61,660 nt of DNA from Rhizobium sp. CF122 (GCF_000282035.1 NZ_AKKA01000064.1:1-61660); one strand, 5' to 3'; numbered from the stretch's first letter, positions 8,687-16,716 are shown. Translations and numbers: made by a program. Notes: generated by a model from the sequence alone, not told the origin.

Positions 8687-8853
8687 GCGCTCGGCTTGTC
8701 CGCCTTGGCAATCTGCTTTTCAGCTGTCTTAGTCGCCGGCTCGACGAGGCCCATCTTTTCGAGTGCAGATGCCTTGGTCGCCGTAAGCTCGGTGACATCG
8801 CCCTTCTTGTGGCGCTCAAACGGCAGCAGTACATTCACTTTAACATTGGGCAT
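8683..8853 (-). CDS. Small phage protein
   Basis: A 56-residue product starting MPNVKVNVLLPFERHKKGD, with VTELTATKASALEKMGLVEP and a Lys-rich tail. The layout (short beta segment, then 'E-L-T..KA..L..G.VE') is like small phage head or neck proteins that begin VKV..., but I cannot name it. Its stop overlaps the head morphogenesis start, so the two are one operon. Confidence 0.65.
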   Translation of the reverse strand: MPNVKVNVLLPFERHKKGDVTELTATKASALEKMGLVEPATKTAEKQIAKADKPSA

Positions 8854-8880
8854 GGGTTATACCTCTGTAGAAAGTAACGA

Positions 8881-9099
8881 ATGAGCGGATCAAGAAGAGA
8901 GTTATTGAGTGGTGTGAGGCTCACGAACATCCCTTTCAGTCAGCTTGAAAGGCTGTCTAAGGTCCTTCAAAAATATCGTGGCACCCACTACCGCCTCCCG
9001 GCATCAGCCGGACCTATGGCAATGGCGGTGGACGTCGTGTGTCACTTCCCCGGCGGCCGTGAGCGATTGCTGTTCAAAACAGAATGGCCGCCGGGTTAA
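8881..9099 (+). CDS. Possible 72-residue ORF, low confidence
   Basis: An ATG-started frame on the opposite strand to its phage neighbours (VRLTNIPFSQLERLSKVLQK, then GTHYRLPASAG). No clear ribosome site. Its 3' end includes a strong inverted repeat (9049-9058 with 9086-9095), so the sequence may be structural and not coding. I recognise no family; it may be a moron gene or a chance frame. Confidence 0.3.
   Translation: MSGSRRELLSGVRLTNIPFSQLERLSKVLQKYRGTHYRLPASAGPMAMAVDVVCHFPGGRERLLFKTEWPPG
9049..9095. other. Strong stem-loop, terminator-like
   Basis: CCCGGCGGCC (9049-9058) pairs perfectly with GGCCGCCGGG (9086-9095), and an inner CTGTT/AACAG pair shortens the loop. No T run follows on either strand. 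It lies just after the end of the phage gene 9096-9476 (minus strand) and could end its transcript. Confidence 0.45.
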
Positions 9100-9476
9100 G
9101 GCGCCAACCTTCCTTGGACGATATGCACCACATTGATGACCCCGTCATAATTCTGCGGATCTGCGTTCATGACGTGGTACTCGACGCCACCCGCTGAGAC
9201 GATGTCACCGACCTGCGGCACGACAGCCAGCCCGACCGAGGAGATGTAGATCTGCCGGTCTGCCGTCGTGATGACCGTCCCGTCTATGTACCGCTGGTCG
9301 TAGTTCATCGGCACGAGCGTGGCCGGATAGGTTGCCGGCGTGCAGTCGCCGCCCAACACCGGGTCTGGAGGCGTGATGCGCTTTATCGAGCCTGCTTGGC
9401 CATACTTCGCGATGAGGCGCCGTGCGGTTTCCTGCAGGCGGGTGTAGAGGGCATTCGCCACTGTTTCAGCCCTCAC
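9096..9476 (-). CDS. Phage structural/neck-type protein
   Basis: A 126-residue product starting with GTG after a good ribosome site (AAGGAAAGA). It has a helical N-terminus (TRLQETARRLIAKYG) followed by a beta-rich part (TLVPMNYDQRYIDG, IYISSVGLAVVPQVGD, EYHVMNADPQNYDG). This pattern matches phage head-tail completion proteins that follow the capsid gene. The exact family is not certain. It lies downstream of the DnaT-like head-tail gene in the same direction. Confidence 0.65.
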   Translation of the reverse strand: MRAETVANALYTRLQETARRLIAKYGQAGSIKRITPPDPVLGGDCTPATYPATLVPMNYDQRYIDGTVITTADRQIYISSVGLAVVPQVGDIVSAGGVEYHVMNADPQNYDGVINVVHIVQGRLAP

Positions 9477-9545
9477 TCTTTCCTTTATCCAACCGCCCTA
9501 TAGTTAAAGCCCTGTATCGAAAAGCTTTTCTAAGGAGTGGGATAT

Positions 9546-9713
9546 ATGGGTGCATCCATACTGATCGGAATTCTGATTACATTTCTCGTAATCGTACTTG
9601 TTCTCTACTTGGTGCAGCGGTTGCCAATCGACGGCCGCACGCGTCAGATCGTGCAGATCATCGTCATTATCATCGGCATCGTGTCGCTGCTGAAATATCT
9701 GGCCGTTTGGTAG
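9546..9713 (+). CDS. Small Thivi_2564-type membrane protein
   Basis: A 55-residue protein with two transmembrane helices joined by a charged turn: GILITFLVIVLVLYLVQRLP - IDGRTRQ - IVQIIVIIIGIVSLLKYLAV. Its size and the QRLP-DGR turn fit the Thivi_2564 family, often found in prophages. A strong ribosome site (AAGGAG) precedes the ATG. It faces against the neighbouring structural genes, as morons do. Confidence 0.7.
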   Translation: MGASILIGILITFLVIVLVLYLVQRLPIDGRTRQIVQIIVIIIGIVSLLKYLAVW

Positions 9714-9744
9714 TATCTGGCGGCCCGATTACGGCCGGGCCTCT

Positions 9745-10236
9745 TCAACAGCCGATCGACCAAATCCCAATGCTTGGCTGCGAAAGGTCGCGCAAGTACG
9801 GCGCAAGCATGCCGTCGACCATGGAAATCAACGGCGTTATCCCGAGGGCCGTCCCATCGGATTGATGTGACTGATACTCCACCTCAAGCTGGCCAACTTT
9901 TTCCCGTTTCACCGTCGATACCGTCGAACCGACCGCCGAAAGCGAACCAGGAGCGGTCGCCTCCTGATAGGCGGCGTAGTAGGAGGCGTTGATGACAGCC
10001 GTCGGGACCACTCCGGACGGGAACGCCTTACCATTGACGATCGCGCCATCGCGCGGCCACTGGCGTTCCTGCAGAGGGTCCTCTACGCGACCGACGAAGC
10101 GTGAGCCGTAGACGGCGTCAATGTACTGGCTACCACGGTTCAGCAAAGCCGCCAGGTCGGGCGATCCCGATGGCAGCGTATAGCCGTTTGCGTTGAACCA
10201 CGTGTCGAAGCCTTGCTCGGTACCGTACGGAGTCAT
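9745..10236 (-). CDS. Phage DnaT-like / head-tail connector protein
   Basis: A 163-residue protein of the phage family annotated as DnaT-like ssDNA-binding domain, which sits at the head-tail adaptor position. Marks: TEQGFDTWFNANGYTLP, AALLNRGSQYIDAVYGSRFV, QWPRDGA and VINASYYAAYQEA. The ATG follows AAGGAG. It is intact and lies downstream of the 10736-11080 gene on the same strand. Confidence 0.75.
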   Translation of the reverse strand: MTPYGTEQGFDTWFNANGYTLPSGSPDLAALLNRGSQYIDAVYGSRFVGRVEDPLQERQWPRDGAIVNGKAFPSGVVPTAVINASYYAAYQEATAPGSLSAVGSTVSTVKREKVGQLEVEYQSHQSDGTALGITPLISMVDGMLAPYLRDLSQPSIGIWSIGC

Positions 10237-10348
10237 TTACCGCTCCTTGACCTTGAACTCGATCGACTGATCCATGGTGCGGCCCTCCGGCGGGCTTCCT
10301 CCAACTGTTTAGCTGGGCTATTGGATGGTCCAAGCTGTAGGAGGATGG

Positions 10349-10699
10349 ATGTCTGATGAATTGACTGTTTTTGCGAAAGAATTGATCGTTGGTGTGACGG
10401 TTCTTTTGAATTTCACGGCACCCTATGTGGCTTTCAGGGTTCACCGCCATTTTGGCCGGCGACGCGTCATTTGGCACAGCTTGGCCTTCCTGTTTGTGCT
10501 GATTTCTCCGTTGCTTGCCGGCGGATTGATCGTGCCGGAGATGCTCCCGGACGAGGCTCCGGATGTTGGTGATGGACTCCTCCTGCTGCCACTACTCGCA
10601 GCGTCCGCGTTAATTCTGCTCACGTACTGTTTGGCTGCTGTGTGGCTAGCCTTGAAAGCCGCCTACTCCACGATCGCATTTAAAATCTCTGCGAGGTAA
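10349..10699 (+). CDS. Membrane protein of unknown function
   Basis: A 116-residue product with about three hydrophobic segments (ELIVGVTVLLNFTAPYVAF; LAFLFVLISPLLAGGLIV; LLLPLLAASALILLTYCLAA). I chose the ATG at 10349 because AGGAGG precedes it; the earlier ATG at 10325 has no ribosome site. It is opposite in strand to the phage structural genes. The family is unknown. Confidence 0.6.
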   Translation: MSDELTVFAKELIVGVTVLLNFTAPYVAFRVHRHFGRRRVIWHSLAFLFVLISPLLAGGLIVPEMLPDEAPDVGDGLLLLPLLAASALILLTYCLAAVWLALKAAYSTIAFKISAR

Positions 10700-10735
10700 T
10701 CCCCGGGGGGCCGTCACCAGCCAGGGATTGGTCTG

Positions 10736-11080
10736 CTACGGTTGGGTTGCCAGGTCTTCGAGGGCGGCTACGATCTCCGCCTTGCTGGCCGGCGTCTTGT
10801 CGCCGAGCAGTTCTTTGGCCGCAGCCTTGAACGTCATGAACTGGACGCTGCCGTCACCTGCCATGGCGAGGACTTCGGCGGCCGTCTTTGGTTCGTCACC
10901 GCCAGCACCAGTCGCGGGTTCCTTTCCCTTGGTGCTGCCCGAGAGGATGTCGTAGCGGCCTCCCCAGCCCTTTGGCTCCTCGTCAAGTTCGAGTTCGAAG
11001 CCGACGGGCAATTCCTTGCCTTCCTTGCCATAGATGCCGGTGGAGTTGAGACCAGCCGGCGCTTTCAAACGGATCTTCAT
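10736..11080 (-). CDS. Phage protein downstream of capsid
   Basis: A 114-residue product, MKIRLKAPAGLNSTGIYG at the N-terminus, then GFELELDEEPKGWGGRYDIL and an Ala-rich helical C-terminus. Of two in-frame ATGs the one at 11080 follows AGGGGA and gives the natural start. The position between a capsid-like C-terminal fragment and the head-tail connector fits a small head protein. The function is unknown. Confidence 0.6.
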   Translation of the reverse strand: MKIRLKAPAGLNSTGIYGKEGKELPVGFELELDEEPKGWGGRYDILSGSTKGKEPATGAGGDEPKTAAEVLAMAGDGSVQFMTFKAAAKELLGDKTPASKAEIVAALEDLATQP

Positions 11081-11142
11081 GGGATCTGTCCCCTGTTGCG
11101 ATGGAAGATGCCCCGCCCACCAATGGGGCGAGGTATCAATCA

Positions 11143-11238
11143 TCAGGTGTTGGTGGAGTAGAAGACGCCGGACTTGCCGTTGTAGTCCGCGCGGATCTCA
11201 AGGCCCATCGCGCCCATCTTCAGGAACTGATAGTTCGA
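11143..11238 (-). pseudogene. C-terminal fragment of a phage structural (capsid-like) gene
   Basis: A minus frame that reads SNYQFLKMGAMGLEIRADYN, then GKSGVFYSTNT and a TGA at 11143-11145. It reads like the last 30 residues of a coat-type protein (compare 'YSNFQFLKMGA..G' at the end of P22-type coats). It has no start; its 5' side is joined to the DUF2280 start in another frame. The family call is tentative. Confidence 0.45.
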
Positions 11239-11347
11239 CGCCGAATTCCTTCTTGACAACGGCGGAGACGGTTGAAGGGCTATCGAAACAGGCGAGAGCC
11301 TGAACGATAAAGGTTTTCACCTCATCGCTGAGTTTTGCCTTGGCCAT
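11198..11347 (-). pseudogene. N-terminal fragment of phage DUF2280 protein
   Basis: Starts MAKAKLSDEVKTFIVQALAC, then FDSPSTVSAVVKKEFGVE. This is the DUF2280 opening, which in rhizobial prophages precedes the large terminase. After FGVE (about base 11233) the family match ends abruptly and the frame runs a few codons to a TGA at 11198-11200. The lost part and the following terminase, portal and capsid start are missing, pointing to one deletion joined at about 11233-11239. Confidence 0.8.
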
Positions 11348-11372
11348 CGGATTTGTCTAAGCCCTGTCAAAA

Positions 11373-12139
11373 TTACGCGACACGCAACTGGCATGTCCCA
11401 CATACATGGCCGACGCTGGCCCGGGATATCTCGGGCGGCCGGTTTGCCGCATCTACGAGAGCGCGGACATTGGCGGCGTCTGCCCCATAGCGTCGGACCA
11501 CACCGACGAACTCTTCGACGTCGTGTCCCCTTATCCCGAAGGCAGGGGAACCATCGCGCCGGAACTTGGGAGCGCCGTATGGGTCCCTCTCCTGCCCGGC
11601 ATGATAGAGCTTGCGTAGCGGCAAACAAGGTGAGATTCAGCGTCAATCAAGATGAGACTCTTATGTCGCGGTCGGGGTGAAGGTATCACGCTGATTGTCG
11701 CTGACAAGAGTCTCATCCAGATTGTCGCGCCCGTCTCATCCTGATCGCCGCGCTATAAGAGCTCGTGCTCCACGAGGGCGCAGAACTCTGTGTCCGAGCA
11801 TGTCGCCGCGTAGTGAGCATCAAAGGTCAGCAGGAAGTGCGGCACGTCGCCGAACCACTGCTGTAGCTGAAGCTCAATCCGAGAGCGGGACCACTTACCT
11901 GCTGGTGGCAGTCCCATCTCGCACTGGCCGACTATGCGGCGACCGTTCCTGCCATTGGGGACATTGGTCCACAGGGCGCCGATCGAGGCAAAGCGGAGAT
12001 GAGCGTGATCCTCGTTCAGGAGGTCTGCCGTCTCATCGATGAAGGATGACCGTGCCCATTCGATCAGATCGTGGGCAGGCTCGAACCGGATGCTGGCGTC
12101 TTCGAGCATGTCTTCCGGGGGTATTGGTCGTTTAGACAT
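11373..12139 (-). pseudogene. Phage putative metallopeptidase, split by a 146-bp insertion
   Basis: Two minus-strand parts. The first (12139 to about 11758) starts MSKRPIPPEDMLEDASIRFE and ends at FCALVEHEL. The second (from about 11611 to 11373) reads YHAGQERDPYGAPKFRRDG, RGHDVEEFVGVVRRYG and VGHVCGTCQLRVA. Joining them across one AGAGCT copy gives EHELYHAGQ, a proper HExxH zinc motif (HELYH). This is the phage metallopeptidase often found just before DUF2280 and terminase. The insertion breaks the active site, so the gene is dead. Confidence 0.85.
11612..11757. mobile_element. 146-bp IS21-like miniature element
   Basis: Non-coding insert flanked by AGAGCT on both sides (11606-11611 and 11758-11763). 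It contains repeated motifs typical of IS21-type ends: GATGAGACTCTT (11651-11662) and its exact complement AAGAGTCTCATC (11706-11717), plus two copies of GATTGTCGC/AGATTGTCGC and of GTCTCATCC. The outer ends are imperfectly inverted (TGCGTAGCGGC against TATAGCGCGGC). No transposase is present, so it must have been moved by a related full-length IS. Confidence 0.75.
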
Positions 12140-12225
12140 GCCCGCCATTACCGGCACTTGCCTTTCTTCTCATGCCGTGCGTTTTTCAGGACTGGCATGC
12201 TATAGGACAACGTCCAATGGAGGGG

Positions 12226-12474
12226 ATGTTGCGCACTATCTGCATCGTGATTTTAGGATCGCTCCTTTGCGCCTGCACGAGCAGCAGTTCCTCCGGTCAA
12301 TGGCACCGTGTTGCCTCGACCGAGCAAGGACAACTCAAGCAGGCGGAAGTGATATGCCGAGGCCAAGCCACGAACACTCAAGCGGCGTACGGTCGCCTGT
12401 GGATAGCAGGAGCCGTTGCCTCTGAAAGTGCATTCAAAGGGTGCATGGCCGAAAAGGGATATGTTCAGAACTGA
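12226..12474 (+). CDS. Small lipoprotein
   Basis: An 82-residue product with a signal sequence and lipobox (CIVILGSLLCAC, lipidation Cys in LCAC), then a serine run and a short mature part (GQLKQAEVICRGQATNTQAA ... KGCMAEKGYVQN). The start at 12226 follows GGAGGGG; the ATG at 12217 is an alternative. The ending 'F..CM..KGY' is typical of small periplasmic lipoproteins in rhizobia. Function unknown. Confidence 0.7.
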   Translation: MLRTICIVILGSLLCACTSSSSSGQWHRVASTEQGQLKQAEVICRGQATNTQAAYGRLWIAGAVASESAFKGCMAEKGYVQN

Positions 12475-12548
12475 TATTCCGGCCACCAGCGGGACGCCAT
12501 ACCAGTCTCATCGCAACAACCCTGTTTGCAAGGAAGCTAGACCGAACG

Positions 12549-12839
12549 TTATCCCCACCAGGGCGAGATAGACGATCCATACAGCAGCGTTGCGGACAGG
12601 ACGGGGCAGGCGAGCCAGATGATTTTGCAGCCGATGCGCAGCGTCTGATCGTGGGCGAACGTTGTCGTTCCGCGGACCTTCGCTTCGTCGATAAACGTAT
12701 GAGCCAGCCATTCTGCTAACCCGAGCCAAATATTACCTGTGACCAGCGCCACACCTGCACCCTGCATGCCGGAGTGAGCGATCAGGTGATAAATGCGGAG
12801 CGGAGACCCGGCCGGCGAGTTGCTCGACCGGGAAACCAT
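12549..12839 (-). CDS. DUF3307-like membrane protein, probably N-terminally truncated
   Basis: A 96-residue frame reading LRIYHLIAHSGMQGAGVALV, TGNIWLGLAEWLAHTFIDEAK and LRIGCKIIWLACPV. Small phage or plasmid DUF3307-type proteins have this 'H...HG.GV....G..W....E...H..ID..K' layout. The usual first helix is absent and residues 1-13 (MVSRSSNSPAGSP) are not family-like, which suggests loss of the 5' end. Confidence 0.5.
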   Translation of the reverse strand: MVSRSSNSPAGSPLRIYHLIAHSGMQGAGVALVTGNIWLGLAEWLAHTFIDEAKVRGTTTFAHDQTLRIGCKIIWLACPVLSATLLYGSSISPWWG

Positions 12840-12845
12840 TGAAAA

Positions 12846-13148
12846 CTAGTGCTTAGTGGCCTGAATAATTATGGTTCCCATGGAGACCTTTGGCGCCTCC
12901 ATGCTAATGTTTGCTGCGTTTTTTGAGAGCCACTCCTTGGCAAGGCGAACACTCTCTTCAGTGCCGGCCTTGTCCCGGCATACGGTCATCGATAAGCCGC
13001 CGTCGCTTTCACTACTGCGTGCTAGAGTGTAGCTTTCAAAGCCGGTGACTGAGCGCATAAGCTTTTCAACGTCTGCCTTATGCGTCTCCAGCAATGAGAA
13101 CAGCTCTTTCGAGCCCTTACCTGAGTAAGTTCTTACAACGACGTCCAT
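12846..13148 (-). CDS. Conserved hypothetical protein, ferredoxin-like fold likely
   Basis: A 100-residue protein beginning MDVVVRTYSGKGSKELFSLL, then VTGFESYTLARSSESDGGLS and MTVCRDKAGTEESVRLAKEW. The strand-helix-strand order and the DKAGTEES motif fit the small dimeric alpha/beta barrel type proteins related to antibiotic-biosynthesis monooxygenases. I chose the inner ATG at 13148. It ends six bases before the next gene's start. Confidence 0.6.
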   Translation of the reverse strand: MDVVVRTYSGKGSKELFSLLETHKADVEKLMRSVTGFESYTLARSSESDGGLSMTVCRDKAGTEESVRLAKEWLSKNAANISMEAPKVSMGTIIIQATKH

Positions 13149-13379
13149 AATGGATTTCCAATTCAGGAATGCGTTCATCATCTGAACGCACATGGTGGAG
13201 AGCATCGATCAAAACCAACGGCTCCGGTCCTGCTGACCACTATCCCTGATATGGGGGCGCCTTCGACCGAATGCGAGTTAATAGTGGCGTGGCCTCTAAA
13301 GCGATCGGAACCGGCAACAAAAAGGCCGGGGCGAAATCGCACTGACCTTCCTCACATCGCATCTCAAACCAGTGCCAGT

Positions 13380-13628
13380 TTACATCGGTTTCTTGGGCGT
13401 CTCTTCGCTCTCGGCTGCCCTGCGATCCGCAAGCAACGAATCCAAAGCCTTATGTTCCGGGCCAAACGGGCGTTGATATAAAAATGAAGTCACGGGAGTC
13501 TTAGTTTCATGACCGCCCGACGATGGGTTGCCACGGTGAACAACTACCTCTCTGTTTGTTTCGTCGTCGATGCCCAGAAGCCACCGATCACCATTTGTGC
13601 TGGAAGCAAATTCTCTAAGATTTTCCAA
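13380..13628 (-). CDS. Conserved small alpha-proteobacterial protein
   Basis: An 82-residue product with TTG start after a strong AAGGAG. The sequence (NGDRWLLGIDDETNREVVVH, RGNPSSGGHETKTPVTSFL, RPFGPEHKALDSLL) matches a widespread small protein of unknown function in rhizobia, as far as I recall. Confidence 0.65.
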   Translation of the reverse strand: MENLREFASSTNGDRWLLGIDDETNREVVVHRGNPSSGGHETKTPVTSFLYQRPFGPEHKALDSLLADRRAAESEETPKKPM

Positions 13629-13941
13629 TTTAGTGCTCCTTCTAAAGATAGAAGTAAGAACTTGGAACTGGAATTACGATGAAATACTTCGCCGGGCCAC
13701 CCTCCCGGCTTGGCCGACGGCGCTGGTTGCATATCCAGCGCTTCATTAGGTCGGGGCGCATCGGCTTCCCCTGGTATTGGGGGGCCTTGGCGTTCTCGCT
13801 GGTCACCGAGCAGTCGCCTTGGCCATCAGACTGTGCTTCGCCAGACCGTATTGTTGCAACGGGAAGCCGTCCGATCTCAGGAATCGAAAAGCCGCCCCAA
13901 GGCGGCTCTAAGTTTGGAAGCATTTTTCCTATCGCGGGAGC
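13629..13941. other. Intergenic, no gene seen; hairpin at 13890-13907
   Basis: 313 bases with frames open on both strands but no credible product or ribosome site. The hairpin AGCCGCC/GGCGGCT with a short CCAA loop at 13890-13907 is close to the one at 17333-17350 and may end transcription of the BA14K gene, which runs the other way into it. Confidence 0.5.
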
Positions 13942-14454
13942 CTAGTAAGGCCCTATGCATTGCCGCCGGGGGCCGTAGTAAGGCTGAAATGTATTGTCAT
14001 ACGCCCTGTAGGAACGATACCGGGAAAAGCACCAGCTAGCGTGCGAGTTGCCGTAATATCGTGGCTGCTCATAGGACGCGGGCTGATCATAATAGTACCT
14101 CGGCTGAGCAAGCGCGCCGCCGATGATCGCTCCCGTCGCCAACCCTCCGAGAACTAATCCGAAATCGTTGTAACCCCCATAGTAGCCACCATAGTATCCC
14201 CGACCATAGTAGCCTCCGTAGCGGTAGCCGCCATAAGGCCGATAGCCCCCGTAGTAGCCACGACCATAGTTTCTATAGCCGCCCCACGATCCGCCGTAGT
14301 GCCTGCCGTAGTTGCCGTAGTGCCGTCGGTATTGGATCAGGTGGACATCCGCGGCTTGTATCGTAGCCGGATTCAACGAAGGAAATGCCTGAGCCGGCAT
14401 CACACTCGGACATACTGCCATCAAAGACAGTAAAAAGACCGCGAGCTTCTTCAT
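13942..14454 (-). CDS. BA14K family protein with Gly/Tyr-rich region
   Basis: A 170-residue exported protein: signal peptide [22 protein letters not shown], a Gly-Tyr-Arg repeat region (about residues 45-100; [20 protein letters not shown]), a hydrophobic glycine-rich helix ([16 protein letters not shown]), and the BA14K signature at the end ([20 protein letters not shown], then [13 protein letters not shown]). Relatives in Brucella are lectin-like surface antigens. I chose the start at 14454, where the signal peptide begins. Confidence 0.88.
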   Translation of the reverse strand: MKKLAVFLLSLMAVCPSVMPAQAFPSLNPATIQAADVHLIQYRRHYGNYGRHYGGSWGGYRNYGRGYYGGYRPYGGYRYGGYYGRGYYGGYYGGYNDFGLVLGGLATGAIIGGALAQPRYYYDQPASYEQPRYYGNSHASWCFSRYRSYRAYDNTFQPYYGPRRQCIGPY

Positions 14455-14659
14455 TTTACTCACCATGTGCATTCAGCAGGCAAACGCCACAAAAGATGTC
14501 CTGCAATATTTTAAACTAGCCTCCCGCCAATTGTTGGCAATGCCCCAGATGGAAAAACCCGCCGACCGGTTAAGGTGGCGGGCGATTGGTGACGGCAACC
14601 ATTCGGGCCGCAATGTTCGATTCGCGGGATAGACCGCGCTGAGAATGAAAGGCTCGATT

Positions 14660-14842
14660 ATGATCGACAACTTTGTATCAACTGGCTGGACGAGCCGTGG
14701 GCACTGGGTGGCCATCCGCGAGAATGACATCACGGAACTGCTCGGCCCTTATCCGACTGCGGCGGAAGCACAGCGTGTGGCCGCTGAGGAAAGCGACCGC
14801 CTCGGGCTCCGCGGGATGTATCGCGGAGTACGCATGATCTAG
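14660..14842 (+). CDS. Small hypothetical protein
   Basis: A 60-residue product (MIDNFVSTGWTSRGHWVAIR, then TELLGPYPTAAEAQRVAAEE). The GPY..A.EA pattern is common in short proteins that add strands to a DUF2188-like fold. The ATG at 14660 is preferred over 14645 because the upstream residues are not conserved-looking. Function unknown. Confidence 0.5.
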   Translation: MIDNFVSTGWTSRGHWVAIRENDITELLGPYPTAAEAQRVAAEESDRLGLRGMYRGVRMI

Positions 14843-15040
14843 AAAACGAGAAGCCCGCCAACCGATGACGAACCGGCGCTCTTGGCTGGCTGTTGCGTTA
14901 CCCGATCCGTGAATTCACTCGGACTACCAGAATGAGCTCAGGGCTTGCGGGAATCGATGGTGTGTAGCTTCTTGTCTTCACAACCGTGGCAAGCAGATCA
15001 ACCCATGCTCCGACCAGCAGACGAACTTGAAGAGCGCGTT

Positions 15041-15415
15041 ATGCGCCTGTGGTGGCCTCTACTTCTCTGTGGGTGCCTGCTTTTCGTTGGCGCGCTGGTG
15101 TTTGGCCTGCGTTCCTGGCGCTTAAGCCACTTCCCGCATGCGGTCGCTACGATCACCGAGGTTTGGGATAAGCAGATTCGTGTTTCTCGAGGACGTGGCT
15201 CCGCCATTGCAGATTTGGTGGTTGGACCGACGTACGAGACAATCACGATGGGGCGCATCCAATTCGAGCGCAGCTCCAGGGTCAAGCGGTACACTTGCAC
15301 CATGGTTTTGCAGCTCGGTAAGCCGAACGACAAATACCGAGTAGGCGAGAAGCTTGACGTCGTTCCCGCTACCGGCACCTGCCAACGCGTTGATGTTATT
15401 GGCCGCCTACCTTAG
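15041..15415 (+). CDS. DUF3592-like membrane-anchored protein
   Basis: A 124-residue product: one N-terminal transmembrane helix (WWPLLLCGCLLFVGALVFGL), then a beta-rich domain starting SHFPHAVATITEVWDKQIRV, with YTCTMVLQLGKPNDKYRVGE and VVPATGTC. 'A.A.I' after the helix followed by 'Y.VG..V.V.Y/P' is the DUF3592 pattern. An earlier start at 15005 is possible. Function unknown. Confidence 0.6.
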   Translation: MRLWWPLLLCGCLLFVGALVFGLRSWRLSHFPHAVATITEVWDKQIRVSRGRGSAIADLVVGPTYETITMGRIQFERSSRVKRYTCTMVLQLGKPNDKYRVGEKLDVVPATGTCQRVDVIGRLP

Positions 15416-15508
15416 CGGCACCGGGCGTGGATGTTAGAGGCGGTTTTTAAAGATATTTTTTTGATTGCCTAATAAATGCAATCGAATGACCAAGGATCAT
15501 CCCGTTAA

Positions 15509-16360
15509 ATGAAGTTACTCCGCGGATTTTTTCAGTTTTGCGTGTTCATCATCCTGACAGTTCTGACGCAGATTGGTGGGATCGCGTATCTAATATCTTC
15601 ATTTGTGGCGTCAAAGACGGGAGTGCGGAGTTGGTATGCTAAGCTGCTCGTTTTTATTGCTTTCTACGTTGCTGCCACAGTTTCCGCGAATTTGATTGCG
15701 CCGATCTTCGGACGGATCCCAATATCGTGCATGTCGGGCGAGGCTAACAATCTCGCGGTCAGATCCCCGATCTATTGCCTGCTAAACCGAAACTACGTGA
15801 CCCCTCCCACACTTAATCTAGTATCGGCGCTGGCTAATGACGTAAACCGAGCGTTTCCAGGTACGACCACAATGGTGCTGGATGCCAACTTTCCTTTCTG
15901 GGACGGATTTCCGCTGCTTCCGCACCTTTCGCATTCCGATGGCCGCAAGCTCGATATAGCCTACTATTACAAGACTGCCGGCGGGGATTTTGTTAATGGC
16001 GTGACGAAGTCGCCAATAGGCTATTTTGCCTTTGAGCAGCCGTCTGCGAACGAGGAGCAGCCCTGCGTAGGAAGGCACGACATCCTAACCACCCGATGGA
16101 ATTTCGATTGGTTACAACCATTCTTGCCCGACTATCACATCGAGGACCGGCGCATGGCTTTCAGCCTCAAATGGCTTGCGACTGAGGGCGTTCAGCGGTT
16201 TGGGCTGGAGAAGGTGTTCATAGAGCCGCATCTCGCCAATACGCTTGGAGTCAAGGATAGCGTAATCCGGTTTCAGGGCTGCCGCGCAGCCCGCCACGAC
16301 GATCACATTCATGTCCAGATCAGACGGTTGGCGGTGCCTCAGCAGCTCGAGACAATGTGA
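15509..16360 (+). CDS. Membrane-anchored LAS-type (M15/M74-like) zinc peptidase, putative
   Basis: A 283-residue protein. Two N-terminal membrane helices (FFQFCVFIILTVLTQIGGIA; AKLLVFIAFYVAATVSANLI) are followed by an outer domain with the LAS peptidase pattern: HLSHSDGRKLDIAYYY (His and Asp ligands, HxxxxxxD) near residue 143 and RHDDHIHVQIRR (last His pair) near 267. Such enzymes cut peptidoglycan cross-links. It starts with ATG and its stop overlaps the GTG of the next gene, forming a three-gene operon with two small membrane proteins. Function beyond the fold is inference. Confidence 0.65.
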   Translation: MKLLRGFFQFCVFIILTVLTQIGGIAYLISSFVASKTGVRSWYAKLLVFIAFYVAATVSANLIAPIFGRIPISCMSGEANNLAVRSPIYCLLNRNYVTPPTLNLVSALANDVNRAFPGTTTMVLDANFPFWDGFPLLPHLSHSDGRKLDIAYYYKTAGGDFVNGVTKSPIGYFAFEQPSANEEQPCVGRHDILTTRWNFDWLQPFLPDYHIEDRRMAFSLKWLATEGVQRFGLEKVFIEPHLANTLGVKDSVIRFQGCRAARHDDHIHVQIRRLAVPQQLETM

Positions 16361-16716
16361 AGGTGCGCATGGCATTCAGATTGTACGATCAGACTTCTCT
16401 TATTCAGATCATTTTCTGGCTAGCCGGCGCGACGTTCGTAATCGCGTTCATATGCTGTTTCGCGTGCATCGCCTTGATACTGCTCCGGACGCAAGCACTG
16501 AAAAACCTGGACAGGGAGAGACACCTGCCTGTTGGCGAGAAAATGGGCCTAAAGTTCAGTCGCGCAAATTCGTTTCTGGTCGACACGGCGTTTGAGAGAA
16601 CGCGTCGCGCGTTGTTTGCTTCCTTTGCCGCCGCACTCCTATCGGTTTTTGTGATTACCGCATTGATTGTCGCCTATGAATGCGATCATCGACCGCCCAG
16701 GGAAAGGCCGTTATGA
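16357..16716 (+). CDS. Two-helix membrane protein
   Basis: A 119-residue product starting with GTG overlapping the upstream stop (an ATG is at 16369). It has one helix near the start (IIFWLAGATFVIAFICCFAC), a cytoplasmic-looking charged middle, and a second helix (LFASFAAALLSVFVITALIV). It overlaps the next gene by four bases (ATGA). No family recognised; its tight coupling suggests it works with the peptidase. Confidence 0.6.
   Translation: MKVRMAFRLYDQTSLIQIIFWLAGATFVIAFICCFACIALILLRTQALKNLDRERHLPVGEKMGLKFSRANSFLVDTAFERTRRALFASFAAALLSVFVITALIVAYECDHRPPRERPL

Noticed and set aside
7622..8884. Plus-strand frame over the phage head gene
   Set aside because: Antisense to a gp7/F-type protein with clear motifs.
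11406..11618. Plus-strand 70-codon frame
   Set aside because: It is antisense to the second half of the split metallopeptidase, which joins its first half in frame.
13642..13945. Frames on both strands of about 90 codons
   Set aside because: No ribosome site, no family features, and a hairpin lies inside.
14160..14330. Repeats resembling a tandem or CRISPR-like array
   Set aside because: They are codons of the Gly/Tyr-rich region of the BA14K protein; unit lengths vary and there are no spacers.
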